A DNA stretch of 32,852 nt from Streptococcus sp. 121 (GTDB taxonomy: Bacteria > Bacillota > Bacilli > Lactobacillales > Streptococcaceae), in assembly GCF_016458205.1 (NCBI RefSeq), contig NZ_JAEMED010000020.1, forward strand, positions 1 through 32,852, in the 5' to 3' direction. Each line of letters begins with the position of its first letter. The first letter of the stretch is position 1. Of the stretch, positions 1-8,900 are shown in pieces. Under the pieces are notes generated by a model. It worked only from the letters and a program-made list of their open reading frames with translations, ran no database searches and was not told where the DNA came from. The position numbers and the translations under genes were made by a program.

Positions 1-11
1 GAAAAATTTAG

Positions 12-128
12 TTAAGTGACGATAGCCTAGGAGATACACCTGTTCCCATGCCGAACACAGCAGTTAAGCCCTAGAACGCCGGAAGTAGTTGGGGGTTGCC
101 CCCTGTGAGATATGGTAGTCGCTTAGCA
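12..128 (+). rRNA. rrf: 5S ribosomal RNA
   Basis: The sequence matches the usual streptococcal 5S rRNA, with the conserved internal block CCGAACACAGCAGTTAAG and complementary ends (TTAAGTGACG near the start, GTCGCTTAGC at the end). It sits directly upstream of a tRNA run, so 16S and 23S genes are expected to the left of the window. The exact ends are uncertain by one or two bases. Confidence 0.95.
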
Positions 129-152
129 AATAGAAAGCTTAGGCTTTCTTAT

Positions 153-225
153 GGGAGTTTAGCTCAGCTGGGAGAGCATCTGCCTTACAAGCAGAGGGTC
201 AGCGGTTCGATCCCGTTAACTCCCA
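153..225 (+). tRNA. tRNA-Val (anticodon TAC)
   Basis: Cloverleaf with acceptor GGGAGTT pairing AACTCCC, D-arm TAGCTCAGCTGGGAGAGCA, anticodon loop CTTACAA and T-arm GGTTCGATCC. First of twelve tRNAs after the 5S gene. CCA is not encoded. Confidence 0.97.
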
Positions 226-230
226 TTCAA

Positions 231-301
231 GCGGGTGTAGTTTAGTGGTAAAACTACAGCCTTCCAAGCTGTTGTCGCGAGTTCGATTCTCGTCACCCGC
301 T
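231..301 (+). tRNA. tRNA-Gly (anticodon TCC)
   Basis: Cloverleaf with acceptor GCGGGTG pairing CACCCGC, anticodon loop CTTCCAA and T-arm GAGTTCGATTCTC. It starts five bases after tRNA-Val, so the two are co-transcribed. Confidence 0.97.
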
Positions 302-339
302 TTGAACGATAGTTCAATACCATACCAAGTTTTTAACTT

Positions 340-413
<74 letters not shown>

Positions 414-423
414 TTTATAATAT

Positions 424-495
424 GGTCCGTTGGTCAAGGGGTTAAGACACCGCCTTTTCACGGCGGTAACACGGGTTCGAATCCCGTACGGACTA
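424..495 (+). tRNA. tRNA-Glu (anticodon TTC)
   Basis: Acceptor GGTCCGT pairs ACGGACT with a wobble; anticodon stem CCGCC/GGCGG encloses a loop with TTC; T-arm CGGGTTCGAATCCCG. Confidence 0.97.
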
Positions 496-507
496 TTTAT
501 AATTTTT

Positions 508-597
508 GGAGGATTACCCAAGTCCGGCTGAAGGGAACGGTCTTGAAAACCGTCAGGCGTGTAAAAGCGTGCGTGGGTTCGAATCCCACATCCTCCT
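508..597 (+). tRNA. tRNA-Ser (anticodon TGA)
   Basis: A class II tRNA with a long variable arm. Acceptor GGAGGAT pairs ATCCTCC, the anticodon loop CTTGAAA gives TGA, and the T-arm is GTGGGTTCGAATCCCAC. Confidence 0.97.
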
Positions 598-610
598 TGT
601 TTGAGAATAG

Positions 611-684
<74 letters not shown>

Positions 685-687
685 TTT

Positions 688-760
688 GGCTCGGTAGCTC
701 AGTTGGTAGAGCAATGGATTGAAGCTCCATGTGTCGGCGGTTCGATTCCGTCTCGCGCCA
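688..760 (+). tRNA. tRNA-Phe (anticodon GAA)
   Basis: The anticodon loop TTGAAGC gives GAA; D-arm TAGCTCAGTTGGTAGAGCA and T-arm GGTTCGATTCC are typical. As read, acceptor GGCTCGG against TCGCGCC leaves one U-C mismatch at the fourth pair. Starts only three bases after tRNA-fMet. Confidence 0.95.
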
Positions 761-779
761 TTACAATTGAATATTGTAT

Positions 780-860
780 GGAAGGGTAGCGAAGAGGCTA
801 AACGCGGCGGACTGTAAATCCGCTCCTTCGGGTTCGGGGGTTCGAATCCCTCCCCTTCCA
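780..860 (+). tRNA. tRNA-Tyr (anticodon GTA)
   Basis: A class II tRNA: acceptor GGAAGGG pairs CCCTTCC, the anticodon loop CTGTAAA gives GTA, with a medium variable arm and T-arm GGGGGTTCGAATCCCTC. Confidence 0.96.
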
Positions 861-864
861 TCTT

Positions 865-935
865 ACGGGCATAGTTTAAAGGTAGAACTAAGGTCTCCAA
901 AACCTTCAGTGTGGGTTCAATTCCTACTGCCCGTG
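865..935 (+). tRNA. tRNA-Trp (anticodon CCA)
   Basis: Acceptor ACGGGCA pairs TGCCCGT with discriminator G; the anticodon loop CTCCAAA gives CCA; T-arm GTGGGTTCAATTCCTAC. Confidence 0.96.
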
Positions 936-947
936 TATTAATAGAAT

Positions 948-1021
948 GGCGGGTGTGGTGAAGTGGTTAACACATCAGATTGTGGCTCTGACATTCGGGG
1001 GTTCGATTCCCCTCACTCGCC
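948..1021 (+). tRNA. tRNA-His (anticodon GTG)
   Basis: GCGGGTG pairs CACTCGC. The extra 5' G pairs with the discriminator C, as expected for tRNA-His. The anticodon loop TTGTGGC gives GTG. Confidence 0.96.
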
Positions 1022-1034
1022 TATTTATTAATAA

Positions 1035-1106
1035 TGGGGTATCGCCAAGCGGTAAGGCAAGGGACTTTGACTCCCTCATGCGTTGGTTCGAATCCAGCTA
1101 CCCCAG
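1035..1106 (+). tRNA. tRNA-Gln (anticodon TTG)
   Basis: Acceptor TGGGGTA pairs TACCCCA with discriminator G; the anticodon loop CTTTGAC gives TTG; T-arm GTTGGTTCGAATCCAGC. Confidence 0.96.
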
Positions 1107-1130
1107 TTACTAATTGAATAATTAGTGAAA

Positions 1131-1214
1131 GCCGGCGTGGCGGAATTGGCAGACGCGCTGGACTCAAAATCCAGTGTCCTCACGGACGTGCCGGTTCGAC
1201 CCCGGCCGCCGGTA
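1131..1214 (+). tRNA. tRNA-Leu (anticodon CAA)
   Basis: A class II tRNA. Acceptor GCCGGCG pairs CGCCGGT with one wobble, the anticodon loop CTCAAAA gives CAA, and there is a long variable arm. Last tRNA before the terminator. Confidence 0.96.
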
Positions 1215-1220
1215 TTTGAA

Positions 1221-1245
1221 AGTCTTCTCTAGAAGGCTTTTTTTG
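1221..1245 (+). terminator. Terminator of the rRNA-tRNA operon
   Basis: AGTCTTCT pairs with AGAAGGCT (G-U allowed) across a two-base gap and is followed by a run of T. It lies just after tRNA-Leu and closes the operon. Confidence 0.8.
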
Positions 1246-1296
1246 TTCTTTTATCAAGTAGAGCAGTCCTTCCCACTTTCCTCCTTTCGGATCTTT

Positions 1297-1312
1297 TGAT
1301 AAAATGGCATGT
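1297..1312 (+). promoter_or_regulatory. Extended -10 promoter of ispE, apparently leaderless
   Basis: TGATAAAAT is an extended -10 box (TG-N-TAAAAT, hexamer 1300-1305). The ATG at 1313 starts seven bases after the hexamer, so transcription should begin at or next to the start codon. No Shine-Dalgarno is present. A clear -35 is not seen. Confidence 0.55.
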
Positions 1313-2167
1313 ATGAAAGAAATTGTTGAAAAGGCACCGGCTAAGATCAATTTAGGCCTGGATGTTCGTGGAAAGCGAGAGGATGGTTTTCACGAGTTAG
1401 GCATGGTCATGGCGAGTGTGGACTTAAATGATTACATTACAGTACGAGAGCGTGAGGATCAGCAAATTACGATTGAGTCTTCTTCGAGTAAACTGCCGCT
1501 AAATTTCAAAAATCATGCCTATAAGGCAGCCTTTTATTTGCGGCAAGCAGCTGGTTTAGAAGATAGAGGGGTTCATATTTCGATTGATAAGCGAATTCCG
1601 ATTACATCAGGTTTGGCTGGTGGCTCCAGTGATGCTGCTGCGACTTTACGGGCCTTGAACCGATTGTGGGATTTAGGGTATAGTCTGGAAGAATTAGCTG
1701 AAATCGGGGCTAAGGTTGGTTCGGATGTGCCTTATTGTGTTTACGGGGGCTGCGCCTATGTGACGGGTCGTGGGGAGCAAGTTCATCCCTTAACACGGGC
1801 TCCCAAGGTTTGGGTTGTTTTGATTAAACCACCCTTTAGTTTGTCAACGACTGCCATTTTTTCTCAAGTTGAAATGGATACCATTAAGCCTGTGGATATT
1901 CCAGCTCTTTGTCAGGCTATTGATGAAGGGAATTATGAGCAGCTCTTGGCCAATCTTGGGAACTCCTTGGAAGACATTAGTATTGCACGCAAGCCCATGA
2001 TTCAAAAAATCAAAAATTGTGCGGCAGCTTCTGGGGCAGATGCAACTCTTATGAGTGGCAGTGGGCCAACTGTCTTTGCCCTTTGTTCTAGCGATAAGGC
2101 TGCCTGTCGTGTCGTCAATTCAGTCAAAGGATTTTGCAAGGAAGTTTATCGTGTTAGAATGTTATAG
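1313..2167 (+). CDS. ispE: 4-(cytidine 5'-diphospho)-2-C-methyl-D-erythritol kinase family protein (orphan IspE)
   Basis: A GHMP-family kinase of about 284 residues. In the family IspE phosphorylates CDP-methylerythritol in the MEP isoprenoid pathway. The N-terminal APAKINLGLDV block and the Gly/Ser-rich phosphate-binding motif GLAGGSSDAAATLRALN are clear, and a second GSGPTVFAL motif lies near the C-terminus. Streptococci make isoprenoids through mevalonate, so this gene is known as an orphan and its real substrate is open. An upstream in-frame ATG at 1304 would add three residues, but it overlaps the -10 box, so I place the start at 1313, likely on a leaderless transcript. It precedes adcR and ends in its own terminator. 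Confidence 0.9.
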   Translation: MKEIVEKAPAKINLGLDVRGKREDGFHELGMVMASVDLNDYITVREREDQQITIESSSSKLPLNFKNHAYKAAFYLRQAAGLEDRGVHISIDKRIPITSGLAGGSSDAAATLRALNRLWDLGYSLEELAEIGAKVGSDVPYCVYGGCAYVTGRGEQVHPLTRAPKVWVVLIKPPFSLSTTAIFSQVEMDTIKPVDIPALCQAIDEGNYEQLLANLGNSLEDISIARKPMIQKIKNCAAASGADATLMSGSGPTVFALCSSDKAACRVVNSVKGFCKEVYRVRML

Positions 2168-2194
2168 AGTCAGACTTGACTCTATCTTTTTTTT
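2164..2194 (+). terminator. Terminator of ispE, overlapping the adcR -35 box
   Basis: ATAGAGTCA and TGACTCTAT form a perfect nine-pair stem around loop GACT, followed by C and eight T. The stem starts inside the ispE stop region, and its 3' arm contains most of the adcR -35 hexamer. Confidence 0.85.
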
Positions 2195-2230
2195 GCGATA
2201 TACTTAACCAGTAAATAATTTACCAGTTAA
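2176..2230 (+). promoter_or_regulatory. adcR promoter with two AdcR operator boxes
   Basis: TTGACT (2176-2181), a 17-base spacer and TATACT (2199-2204) form a near-ideal promoter. Immediately after, TTAACCAGTAAA (2204-2215) and TTTACCAGTTAA (2219-2230) each differ by one or two bases from the known AdcR box TTAACNNGTTAA. Zinc-loaded AdcR bound here would block polymerase and repress the adc operon. The second box runs into the ribosome binding site AAGGAG. Confidence 0.8.
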
Positions 2231-2239
2231 GGAGATTCT

Positions 2240-2674
2240 ATGTTAGGAAGTGAGATTAGTCGTGTTTTGGATTTGGTTTTGAAAAAAGCAGAGCACCAGC
2301 ATGAGCTTTTGCTTGGGGATTGTCAGAGCCCTATTCACCTCACCAATACCCAGGAACATATTTTAATGGTCTTAGCACAAAAGCCCTTAACCAATTCCAG
2401 CTTGGCAAAAGAGCTAGGCCTTTCCCAGGCGGCCATGACCAAGGCGACCAAGCTTCTGTGCAAGGAAGGTTTGCTTGAAACCAAAAGGGATGAACAAGAT
2501 GGACGCCTGGTTTATTTTCAATTAACCAAGGAAGGCAAGGCGGTTGCGGAGGAGCACGCGCAACACCATGAGCGGACCAGCCAAGCCTTGCAGAAAATGG
2601 TTCAAGGTTTTTCCAAGGATGAACAAAAAGTGATTGCCAAGTTTCTGAAAGAATTAGCGAAGGAGATGGAATAG
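2240..2674 (+). CDS. adcR: Zinc-responsive MarR-family repressor AdcR
   Basis: A 144-residue winged-helix MarR protein that represses zinc-uptake genes when loaded with zinc. The recognition region [21 protein letters not shown] lies at about residues 53-73. Residues corresponding to the known zinc ligands of pneumococcal AdcR (C30, E41, H42, E107, H108, H112) appear here as C28, E39, H40, E105, H106 and H110, all with a constant offset of two. It is the first gene of the adcRCBA operon, preceded by AAGGAG, with adcC starting three bases after its stop. The operator boxes just upstream imply autoregulation. Confidence 0.96.
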   Translation: MLGSEISRVLDLVLKKAEHQHELLLGDCQSPIHLTNTQEHILMVLAQKPLTNSSLAKELGLSQAAMTKATKLLCKEGLLETKRDEQDGRLVYFQLTKEGKAVAEEHAQHHERTSQALQKMVQGFSKDEQKVIAKFLKELAKEME

Positions 2675-2676
2675 AG

Positions 2677-3375
2677 ATGCGCTATTTGACGGTCAAGGAT
2701 TTGACCTTTTACTATGACAAGGAGCCCGTTTTGGAGGGAGTATCTTACCACATTGATGCTGGTGAATTTGTGACCCTGACAGGTGAAAATGGGGCGGCCA
2801 AGTCTACCCTACTCAAGGCTAGTTTAGGGCTGCTTAAACCCAGCCAAGGAAGGGTCGAACGGGCAGCCCTAAACCGAGAGAGGCAAGCCTTACGAATTGC
2901 CTATTTGCCACAGACGGTGGCCAGCTTTAACTCAGGCTTTCCTTCAACTGTGGAGGAGTTTGTGGCTTCGGGTCGTTACCCTCGCAAATCCTGGTGGAAG
3001 AGGCTGACAGAGCATGATCAGGAACATGTTCAGGTCAGTTTGGAGGCCGTTGGTTTGTGGGACCAGCGGAAAAGCTTTATTGGAGCTCTTTCGGGTGGTC
3101 AGAAGCAGCGGGTGGCCTTGGCTCGGATGTTTGCCTCGGATCCGGATTTCTTTGTCTTGGATGAGCCCACAACGGGGATGGATGCGGTGTCTAAAGAGGA
3201 CTTTTATGAACTCATGCACCATTCTGCTCATAAGCATGGGAAGGCGGTCTTGATGGTGACTCACGATCCCGAGGAAGTGGCAGAATATGCGGATCGAAAT
3301 ATTCATTTGTTGCGGAAGCAGGACTCGCCTTGGCGTTGCTTCCAGTTGCATCAAGGAGAGGAGGAAGGCGCATGA
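2677..3375 (+). CDS. adcC: Zinc ABC transporter ATP-binding protein AdcC
   Basis: A 232-residue ABC ATPase that powers zinc import through AdcB. Walker A is GENGAAKST (the variant with Ala in place of the second Gly, usual for AdcC), the signature is LSGGQKQR, Walker B is [10 protein letters not shown], and the switch His is in VTHD. The ORF starts three bases after adcR and its TGA overlaps the adcB ATG (ATGA), so the two are translationally coupled. Operon control by AdcR is expected. Confidence 0.96.
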   Translation: MRYLTVKDLTFYYDKEPVLEGVSYHIDAGEFVTLTGENGAAKSTLLKASLGLLKPSQGRVERAALNRERQALRIAYLPQTVASFNSGFPSTVEEFVASGRYPRKSWWKRLTEHDQEHVQVSLEAVGLWDQRKSFIGALSGGQKQRVALARMFASDPDFFVLDEPTTGMDAVSKEDFYELMHHSAHKHGKAVLMVTHDPEEVAEYADRNIHLLRKQDSPWRCFQLHQGEEEGA

Positions 3376-4169
3376 GTTTATTGGATTATGCCTTTTTCCA
3401 ACGGGCACTCTTGGCCATTGTAGCCATGAGTCTGTTCTCGCCAGCGATTGGTGTATTTCTGATTTTGCGCCGGCAGAGTTTGATGAGTGATACCTTGAGT
3501 CATATTTCCCTAGCAGGGGTAGCTCTGGGACTGCTCTTAGGTCTGTCGCCGACCTGGATGACCTTGGTGGTGGTGGTAATTGCCGCAGTCTTCTTGGAGT
3601 ACTTGCGAACGGTTTACGCTTCGTATTTGGAAGTCGGGACTGTGATCCTGATGGCCGCAGGTCTGGCTATTGCCATGGTGGTGATGAGCAAGTCTGGGGG
3701 CGGTCAGACCATGAGCCTAGAGCAGTACCTCTATGGTTCTATCGTGACCATTTCTTGGGAGCAGGTGTTGGGACTTTTCGCTATCGCGGCGGTGGTTTTA
3801 TTCTTTCTGATCTTGGCTTATCGGCCGCTCTATTTACTCACCTTCGATGAGGACACAGCGCAAGTGGATGGGATTCCCACCCGTGCCCTGTCGATTGCCT
3901 TTAACGTCATGAGTGGGGTTGCGATCGCCCTCATGATTCCAGCTGCTGGAGCTCTTTTGGTTTCTACCATTATGATTTTGCCAGCCAGCATCGCCTTGCG
4001 TCTGGGGCGCCATTTCCGATCGGTTCTTTGGCTGTCTTGCCTCATTGGCCTCATTGGTATGGTTGCGGGACTTTTCCTTTCCTATTATTGGGAAAGCCCA
4101 GCTAGCGCAAGTATTACATTAATTTTCATCACCATTTTCATGGTGGTGGCTCTGCTTAAGAGAAAGTAG
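3372..4169 (+). CDS. adcB: Zinc ABC transporter permease AdcB
   Basis: A 265-residue integral membrane protein of the ABC-3 (ZnuB/AdcB) family that forms the zinc channel. About seven to eight hydrophobic segments are visible. The motif [14 protein letters not shown] near residue 37-50 is typical for the family. The ATG at 3372 overlaps the adcC stop and is preceded by GGAGAGGAGG; the open frame extends upstream to 3330 but that extension overlaps adcC and lacks hydrophobic character. adcA follows six bases after the stop. Confidence 0.95.
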   Translation: MSLLDYAFFQRALLAIVAMSLFSPAIGVFLILRRQSLMSDTLSHISLAGVALGLLLGLSPTWMTLVVVVIAAVFLEYLRTVYASYLEVGTVILMAAGLAIAMVVMSKSGGGQTMSLEQYLYGSIVTISWEQVLGLFAIAAVVLFFLILAYRPLYLLTFDEDTAQVDGIPTRALSIAFNVMSGVAIALMIPAAGALLVSTIMILPASIALRLGRHFRSVLWLSCLIGLIGMVAGLFLSYYWESPASASITLIFITIFMVVALLKRK

Positions 4170-4175
4170 GTTCTT

Positions 4176-5681
4176 ATGAAAAAACGTAAAAAGGGACTTG
4201 CCGTCCTCCTCTTAGGATTATTCCTTTTCCTAACCGCATGCCAGTCCCAGGGGGCCAAAAAGGATATTCAACTGGTGACCAGCTTCTATCCCATCTATGA
4301 ATTTAGCAAAAAAATTGTTGGAGACGAGGCGGATGTGCAACTCTTGGTTCAAGCTGGAACGGAGGTGCACGGCTATGAACCATCGGCCAAAGATGTTAGT
4401 CGTATTCAAGAAGCTTCCTCCTTTCTTTATATGGATCCCAATATGGAAATGTGGGTGCCAGATTTGGAAAAGAGCGGGGTTCTATCCGCTGATCGGACTA
4501 TTCAGGCGAGCAAGAATCTGATACTTCTACCGGGGCAGGAGGAAGACCACGATCATGACCATGGGGCTGAGGAACATAGCCACGAGTTGGATCCACACCT
4601 TTGGCTCTCTCCTTATCGGGCTAAGCTCTTGGTGGCTTCTTTGCGGGATCAATTGAAGGAGCGTTATCCAGATCAGGCAGCGACTTTTGAAAAAAATGCT
4701 GCTGCTTATCTCAAGGAATTGGACCAATTGGATAAATCGTATCAAGAAAAACTGGCAGCCTACAAGGGTTACACTTTCTTGACTCAGCACACGGCTTTCA
4801 ACTACCTAGCCTTTGACTATCAGCTTCAACAAGAGTCTATTGTGGGCCTTTCCACAGAAGAAGAACCTTCCTTGAAGCGGATCCAAGAGTTAGCAGATCA
4901 GGTCAAGGAAATTGGACTCAAACGTATTTACGTAGAATCCTCTTCTTCCAACAAACTCGCTCAAACTCTAGCTTCTGAGGCAGGTGTTGAGTTAGGCCAG
5001 CTTCACACTTTAGAAGGTGTTCCGCAGAAGGATATTGATCAAGGCGCATCCTATGTCAGCTTGATGGAGGAAAATCTGGTGCAACTATTAGCTGGATTTA
5101 AAGACGCGGCGAAGCCCAAGGCCTCTGAGCCTGTGACCGAAAAAACGGTTGCCAATGGTTATTTTGAAGACAAGGATATCAAAGACCGGACCCTCAGTGA
5201 TTGGGAGGGAGACTGGCAGTCTGTTTCCCCATATTTGGAATCTGGCCAGTTAGACCAAGTCTTTGACTACAAGGCTAAGAAAAAGGGAGACAAAACCGCT
5301 CAGGAATACAAGGACTACTACAAAATTGGTTACCAAACCGATGTTAATCAGATTAAAATCAAAGGGAATAAGGTAACCTTTGTAACGGATAAGGGTGAGG
5401 AGACTTATACCTACAAGGCTGCAGGTTATAAAATCCTGACCTATGAAAAAGGTAACCGAGGTGTCCGCTTCCAATTTGAAGCCGAAGAAGCGAACGCAGG
5501 ACGCTTCAAGTACCTACAATTTAGCGACCACCAAATTGCCCCAACCCAATCGGCTCATTTCCATCTGTATTTTGGTGGAGAAAGTCAAGAAGCCCTTTGG
5601 GAGGAGTTAACCAATTGGCCTACTTACTATCCAGCAAGCTTAACGGGGCAGGAAGTAGCACAGGAAATGGTGGCGCATTAA
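4176..5681 (+). CDS. adcA: Zinc-binding lipoprotein AdcA with C-terminal ZinT domain
   Basis: A 501-residue surface lipoprotein that captures zinc for AdcBC. The signal peptide ends in lipobox LTAC (Cys at about residue 22). The N-terminal cluster A-I binding domain has likely zinc ligands H65, H141, H205 and E280, spaced as in the pneumococcal protein, and a His/Asp-rich loop (DHDHDHGAEEHSH) before DPHLWLSP. From about residue 325 a ZinT domain follows (YFEDKDIKDRTLSDWEGDWQS), with a late HFHLYFGG motif. Two-domain AdcA is common in streptococci. Last gene of the operon. Confidence 0.96.
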   Translation: MKKRKKGLAVLLLGLFLFLTACQSQGAKKDIQLVTSFYPIYEFSKKIVGDEADVQLLVQAGTEVHGYEPSAKDVSRIQEASSFLYMDPNMEMWVPDLEKSGVLSADRTIQASKNLILLPGQEEDHDHDHGAEEHSHELDPHLWLSPYRAKLLVASLRDQLKERYPDQAATFEKNAAAYLKELDQLDKSYQEKLAAYKGYTFLTQHTAFNYLAFDYQLQQESIVGLSTEEEPSLKRIQELADQVKEIGLKRIYVESSSSNKLAQTLASEAGVELGQLHTLEGVPQKDIDQGASYVSLMEENLVQLLAGFKDAAKPKASEPVTEKTVANGYFEDKDIKDRTLSDWEGDWQSVSPYLESGQLDQVFDYKAKKKGDKTAQEYKDYYKIGYQTDVNQIKIKGNKVTFVTDKGEETYTYKAAGYKILTYEKGNRGVRFQFEAEEANAGRFKYLQFSDHQIAPTQSAHFHLYFGGESQEALWEELTNWPTYYPASLTGQEVAQEMVAH

Positions 5682-5715
5682 GCTTTAAAACCTGACAGCG
5701 TCAGAACAGTTAAAG

Positions 5716-5745
5716 TCGAGTTTTCTTTGAGAGCTCGATTTTTTT
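5716..5745 (+). terminator. Terminator of the adc operon
   Basis: TCGAGTTTTC pairs with GAGAGCTCGA (two G-U) around loop TTT and is followed by seven T. A short extra hairpin CTGAC-AGC-GTCAG lies just upstream. Confidence 0.8.
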
Positions 5746-5843
5746 GTTTCAGAATCCGGGCTAGTCAGTTGAGAAGTGTATTGTTTTAGAGGAGACAGAA
5801 CCGGCCTCTATTTAAAAATGTTTTTTGAAAACCACATAATTAT

Positions 5844-5893
5844 TTGATTATATAAACCGATTTACTTATAATAGCGATGTAAGCGCTCGCTAT
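5844..5893 (+). promoter_or_regulatory. Hyaluronate lyase promoter with overlapping cre-like site
   Basis: TTGATT (5844-5849), a 17-base spacer and TATAAT (5867-5872) form a strong promoter. ATGTAAGCGCTCGCT (5877-5891) fits the relaxed CcpA site WTGNAANCGNWNNCW at the expected start of transcription, so repression by CcpA on good sugars is likely. ATAGCGA (5871-5877) and TCGCTAT (5887-5893) also form a seven-base inverted repeat around it. Confidence 0.7.
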
Positions 5894-5913
5894 GTCATGA
5901 ATGGAGGTTCGTC

Positions 5914-8900
5914 ATGAAAAATTTACTAATATCCTTGCCAAAATATGGTATCCGTAAATATCCGGTTGGAATTTGCTCGGTTGTCATTGGTCTGAGTTTC
6001 TTAGGGGCGCAGCCTGTTCTTGCGCAAGAAGGTAGTGAAACTGGGCTAATTGAAGTTTCTGTAAAAGCACCTGTTCCGAAGGCCGATGAAAGAAGTCAGG
6101 GCAGTCCTATCCTAGAAACTGTTGTCGATTCAAGTCTATCAGAGTCTGCTATCGATGGGACTTTGGTTGAGGAGCCAGCTCTAATCGAGTCTGCTAATCT
6201 TATAGAAGAAACAGTAACAGAAAGTCATTCTGGGGCTCTAGTGGTCACTCCTTTAGAGACTCTGGCTTTTCCACTAGCAGAAAATGAGCCAGTAGGGACG
6301 GCTGCTGCTCAAACGCAACCAAATGGTTCTGCTCAAGAAATTCCAGAAAATCTTATTAAAAATGGTGATTTTGAAGAAACAGGGCCAAGTAAAGGAAATT
6401 GGTACTATAGTTCTGCTACATCCTGGGACAATCCTTATATTCCCAAAGGTATTAAAAAAAGTAATGGAAGTGTCTATGCTTATGCTGGTAAATTAACCTT
6501 TGACGCTCCTAAAACCTACCGTGCTATTGTAGCCCAAACCTTGGCTGTTGATCCGAAAAAAAGCTACCTTCTTACGGGTAACCTAGAGACCTTTGACGTG
6601 ACCGGAGCAGGGGCCAAGATACGGGTTACTTATAAGGATCAGAACCAGAAGGATTTGTGGCCTCAGATGTATGTTGCAACTTCTCCGGTCACTGGGAATT
6701 CAAATGTAAAAATTGAAAAAGTAATTCCTCTAACCCCGGAAACTCATTTTCTAAAGGTTGAGTTAATGTTTGACAAGGGGACAGGAGTGGCCTCTTTTGA
6801 TGACCTTTCCTTGACGGTTTATCATAAAGAAGAATCGACATTTAATAAAGAGCAAAAAGAAATCGAGCGTCAACCCATCACCATTCCCACCAATAAAATC
6901 TATATCACGAACCGCCCGGAATTGCGATATGTATTAGAGGATACGGAGATAGCAAGTGTTGAAAATCATCTAATCATTCCTAAACAAGCTGGACAGACGA
7001 AATTATTCATCTATAACCAGGATCAGCTGGTTTCAACAGTTGATTTTATCGTGAATCCTTTTGAGGAGACTGTTTTTGATTCTATTTTGAAAAAATGGGA
7101 GCAAATATCATTAGATAATGGACATTATAAAGAGTCAGACGTCTACATGAAACGGTTGAAGGAAAATCAAGAAAAATTGGTTGAAGAAGCTCTTGCAGAC
7201 TGGCACGATCCAGTTCGGTTAGAGCCATCTCTATTTCACAAATATCCCTTAAATCGTTCTGCAGATATCACTAGTATTTATCGCGAACTGGAAACGATGG
7301 CTAAAGTTTTGACAAATCCCTCTTCGAAATACTATCAAAATCGTGATTTACTGGATCGTGTAAAGGAAGGATTTAAGTGGCTCCATCAACATGTGTACAA
7401 TGAGTCTCAAGAAATAAATGGGAATTGGTGGGATTATGAAATCGGAACTCCTTTATCTATTCTTAATACCTTAGCTTACCTCAATGCCTACTTTTCACAG
7501 GATGAAATTAATACATATACAAAGGCAATCAGTAAGTTTGTACCAGATACAACAATGATTCGGATGACAACTCCAAGACCCGTTCCAGCTGTTGGGGGAA
7601 ATCAGACTGATATTAGCAAAGTAGCAATTCTAGAGGGAGCTTTAACCAAGAATCCACTGCGTATTCAAGCGGGTGTATATGGTCTAACAACCATTATGGA
7701 CCATGTATCTAGTGGGGAAGGTTTTTATCGAGATGGTTCTTTTATCGACCATACAAACGTTGCCTATACAGGGGCTTACGGAAATGTCTTGATTGATGGC
7801 TTCTCACGTATTCTACCTGTGATTCAAGCAACGGAATTTGCACTTCCTCGGGATAAGACGGCCATTATTCAAGATTGGATTGAAAAAGCCTTTATGCCTA
7901 TTTTAGTGAAGGGCGAGTTGCTGGATATGACTCGAGGTCGGTCAGTGAGCCGTGCTCAAGTTCAGAGTCATGTCTATGCCGTTGATATTATTGTTGCTTT
8001 AGCACGAATTGCTCAATCATCATCTGATGATGAGAAAGCAGCTATAAACTCATTTGTAAAGGAACAAGTCTTAAGTGACTCTTTTAGTGATATTTTCCAT
8101 CATTTAAATTCTTATCAGGATCATGCCTTAATCCAGAATATTCTTAAGGACTCGACCATACAAGCACGCACTCCTAAAACAAGTATTGCTGCTTTTAACA
8201 ATATGGATAAGTTTGTTTTCCATCAAGCTGAAAAAGATTTTAGTTTTGCCATCAGTATGCATTCTCATAAAACGCAAAACTATGAAGACATGAATAATGA
8301 GAATCGTCATGGTTGGTACACAGCAGATGGGATGGTGTATCTATATAACGGAGACCTGAGTCACTACAGCAATCATTATTGGCCAACAGTCAATCCCTAT
8401 CGCTTACCAGGCGTTACAAATACGATCCAACAACGGGAAGATGGTAGTGGAGAAACAGTCTTACCAAGTCAGTTTGTAGGGGCAAATCAGTTAGGGAACC
8501 ATTATGCGACTGTAGCTATGGATTTTACGAATTGGGACAAAACGCTAACGGAGAAAAAAGCTTGGTTTGTTTTGAAAGATAAGGTTGTTTTTCTAGGAAC
8601 CAATCTTCAAAATCAATCTGCCTATCCAGTGGTCACGACCATTGAAAATCGAAAATTGTTGGCTGATAAAGATTATCGGTATTTTCTTAATGGTCAAGAG
8701 GTCCATTTATCCAAGCAAGAATTGGAAATGGATTCTCCTAAGTCCTTCTATGTAAGTAATGGGGATGAAAATCAATCGATAGGATATGTTTTTCTCCAAC
8801 CGATGCGCATAACTTCTAAACTAGTTGAAGGACAGGGAAGTTGGAGTGAAATTAACTATGATCAACCTAAAGAACTGCATACGAATAGCTTCTTCACTAT

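Noticed and set aside
2944..3408. 154-codon minus-strand frame within adcC
   Set aside because: It lies entirely opposite adcC/adcB coding sequence with no ribosome site or recognisable domain.
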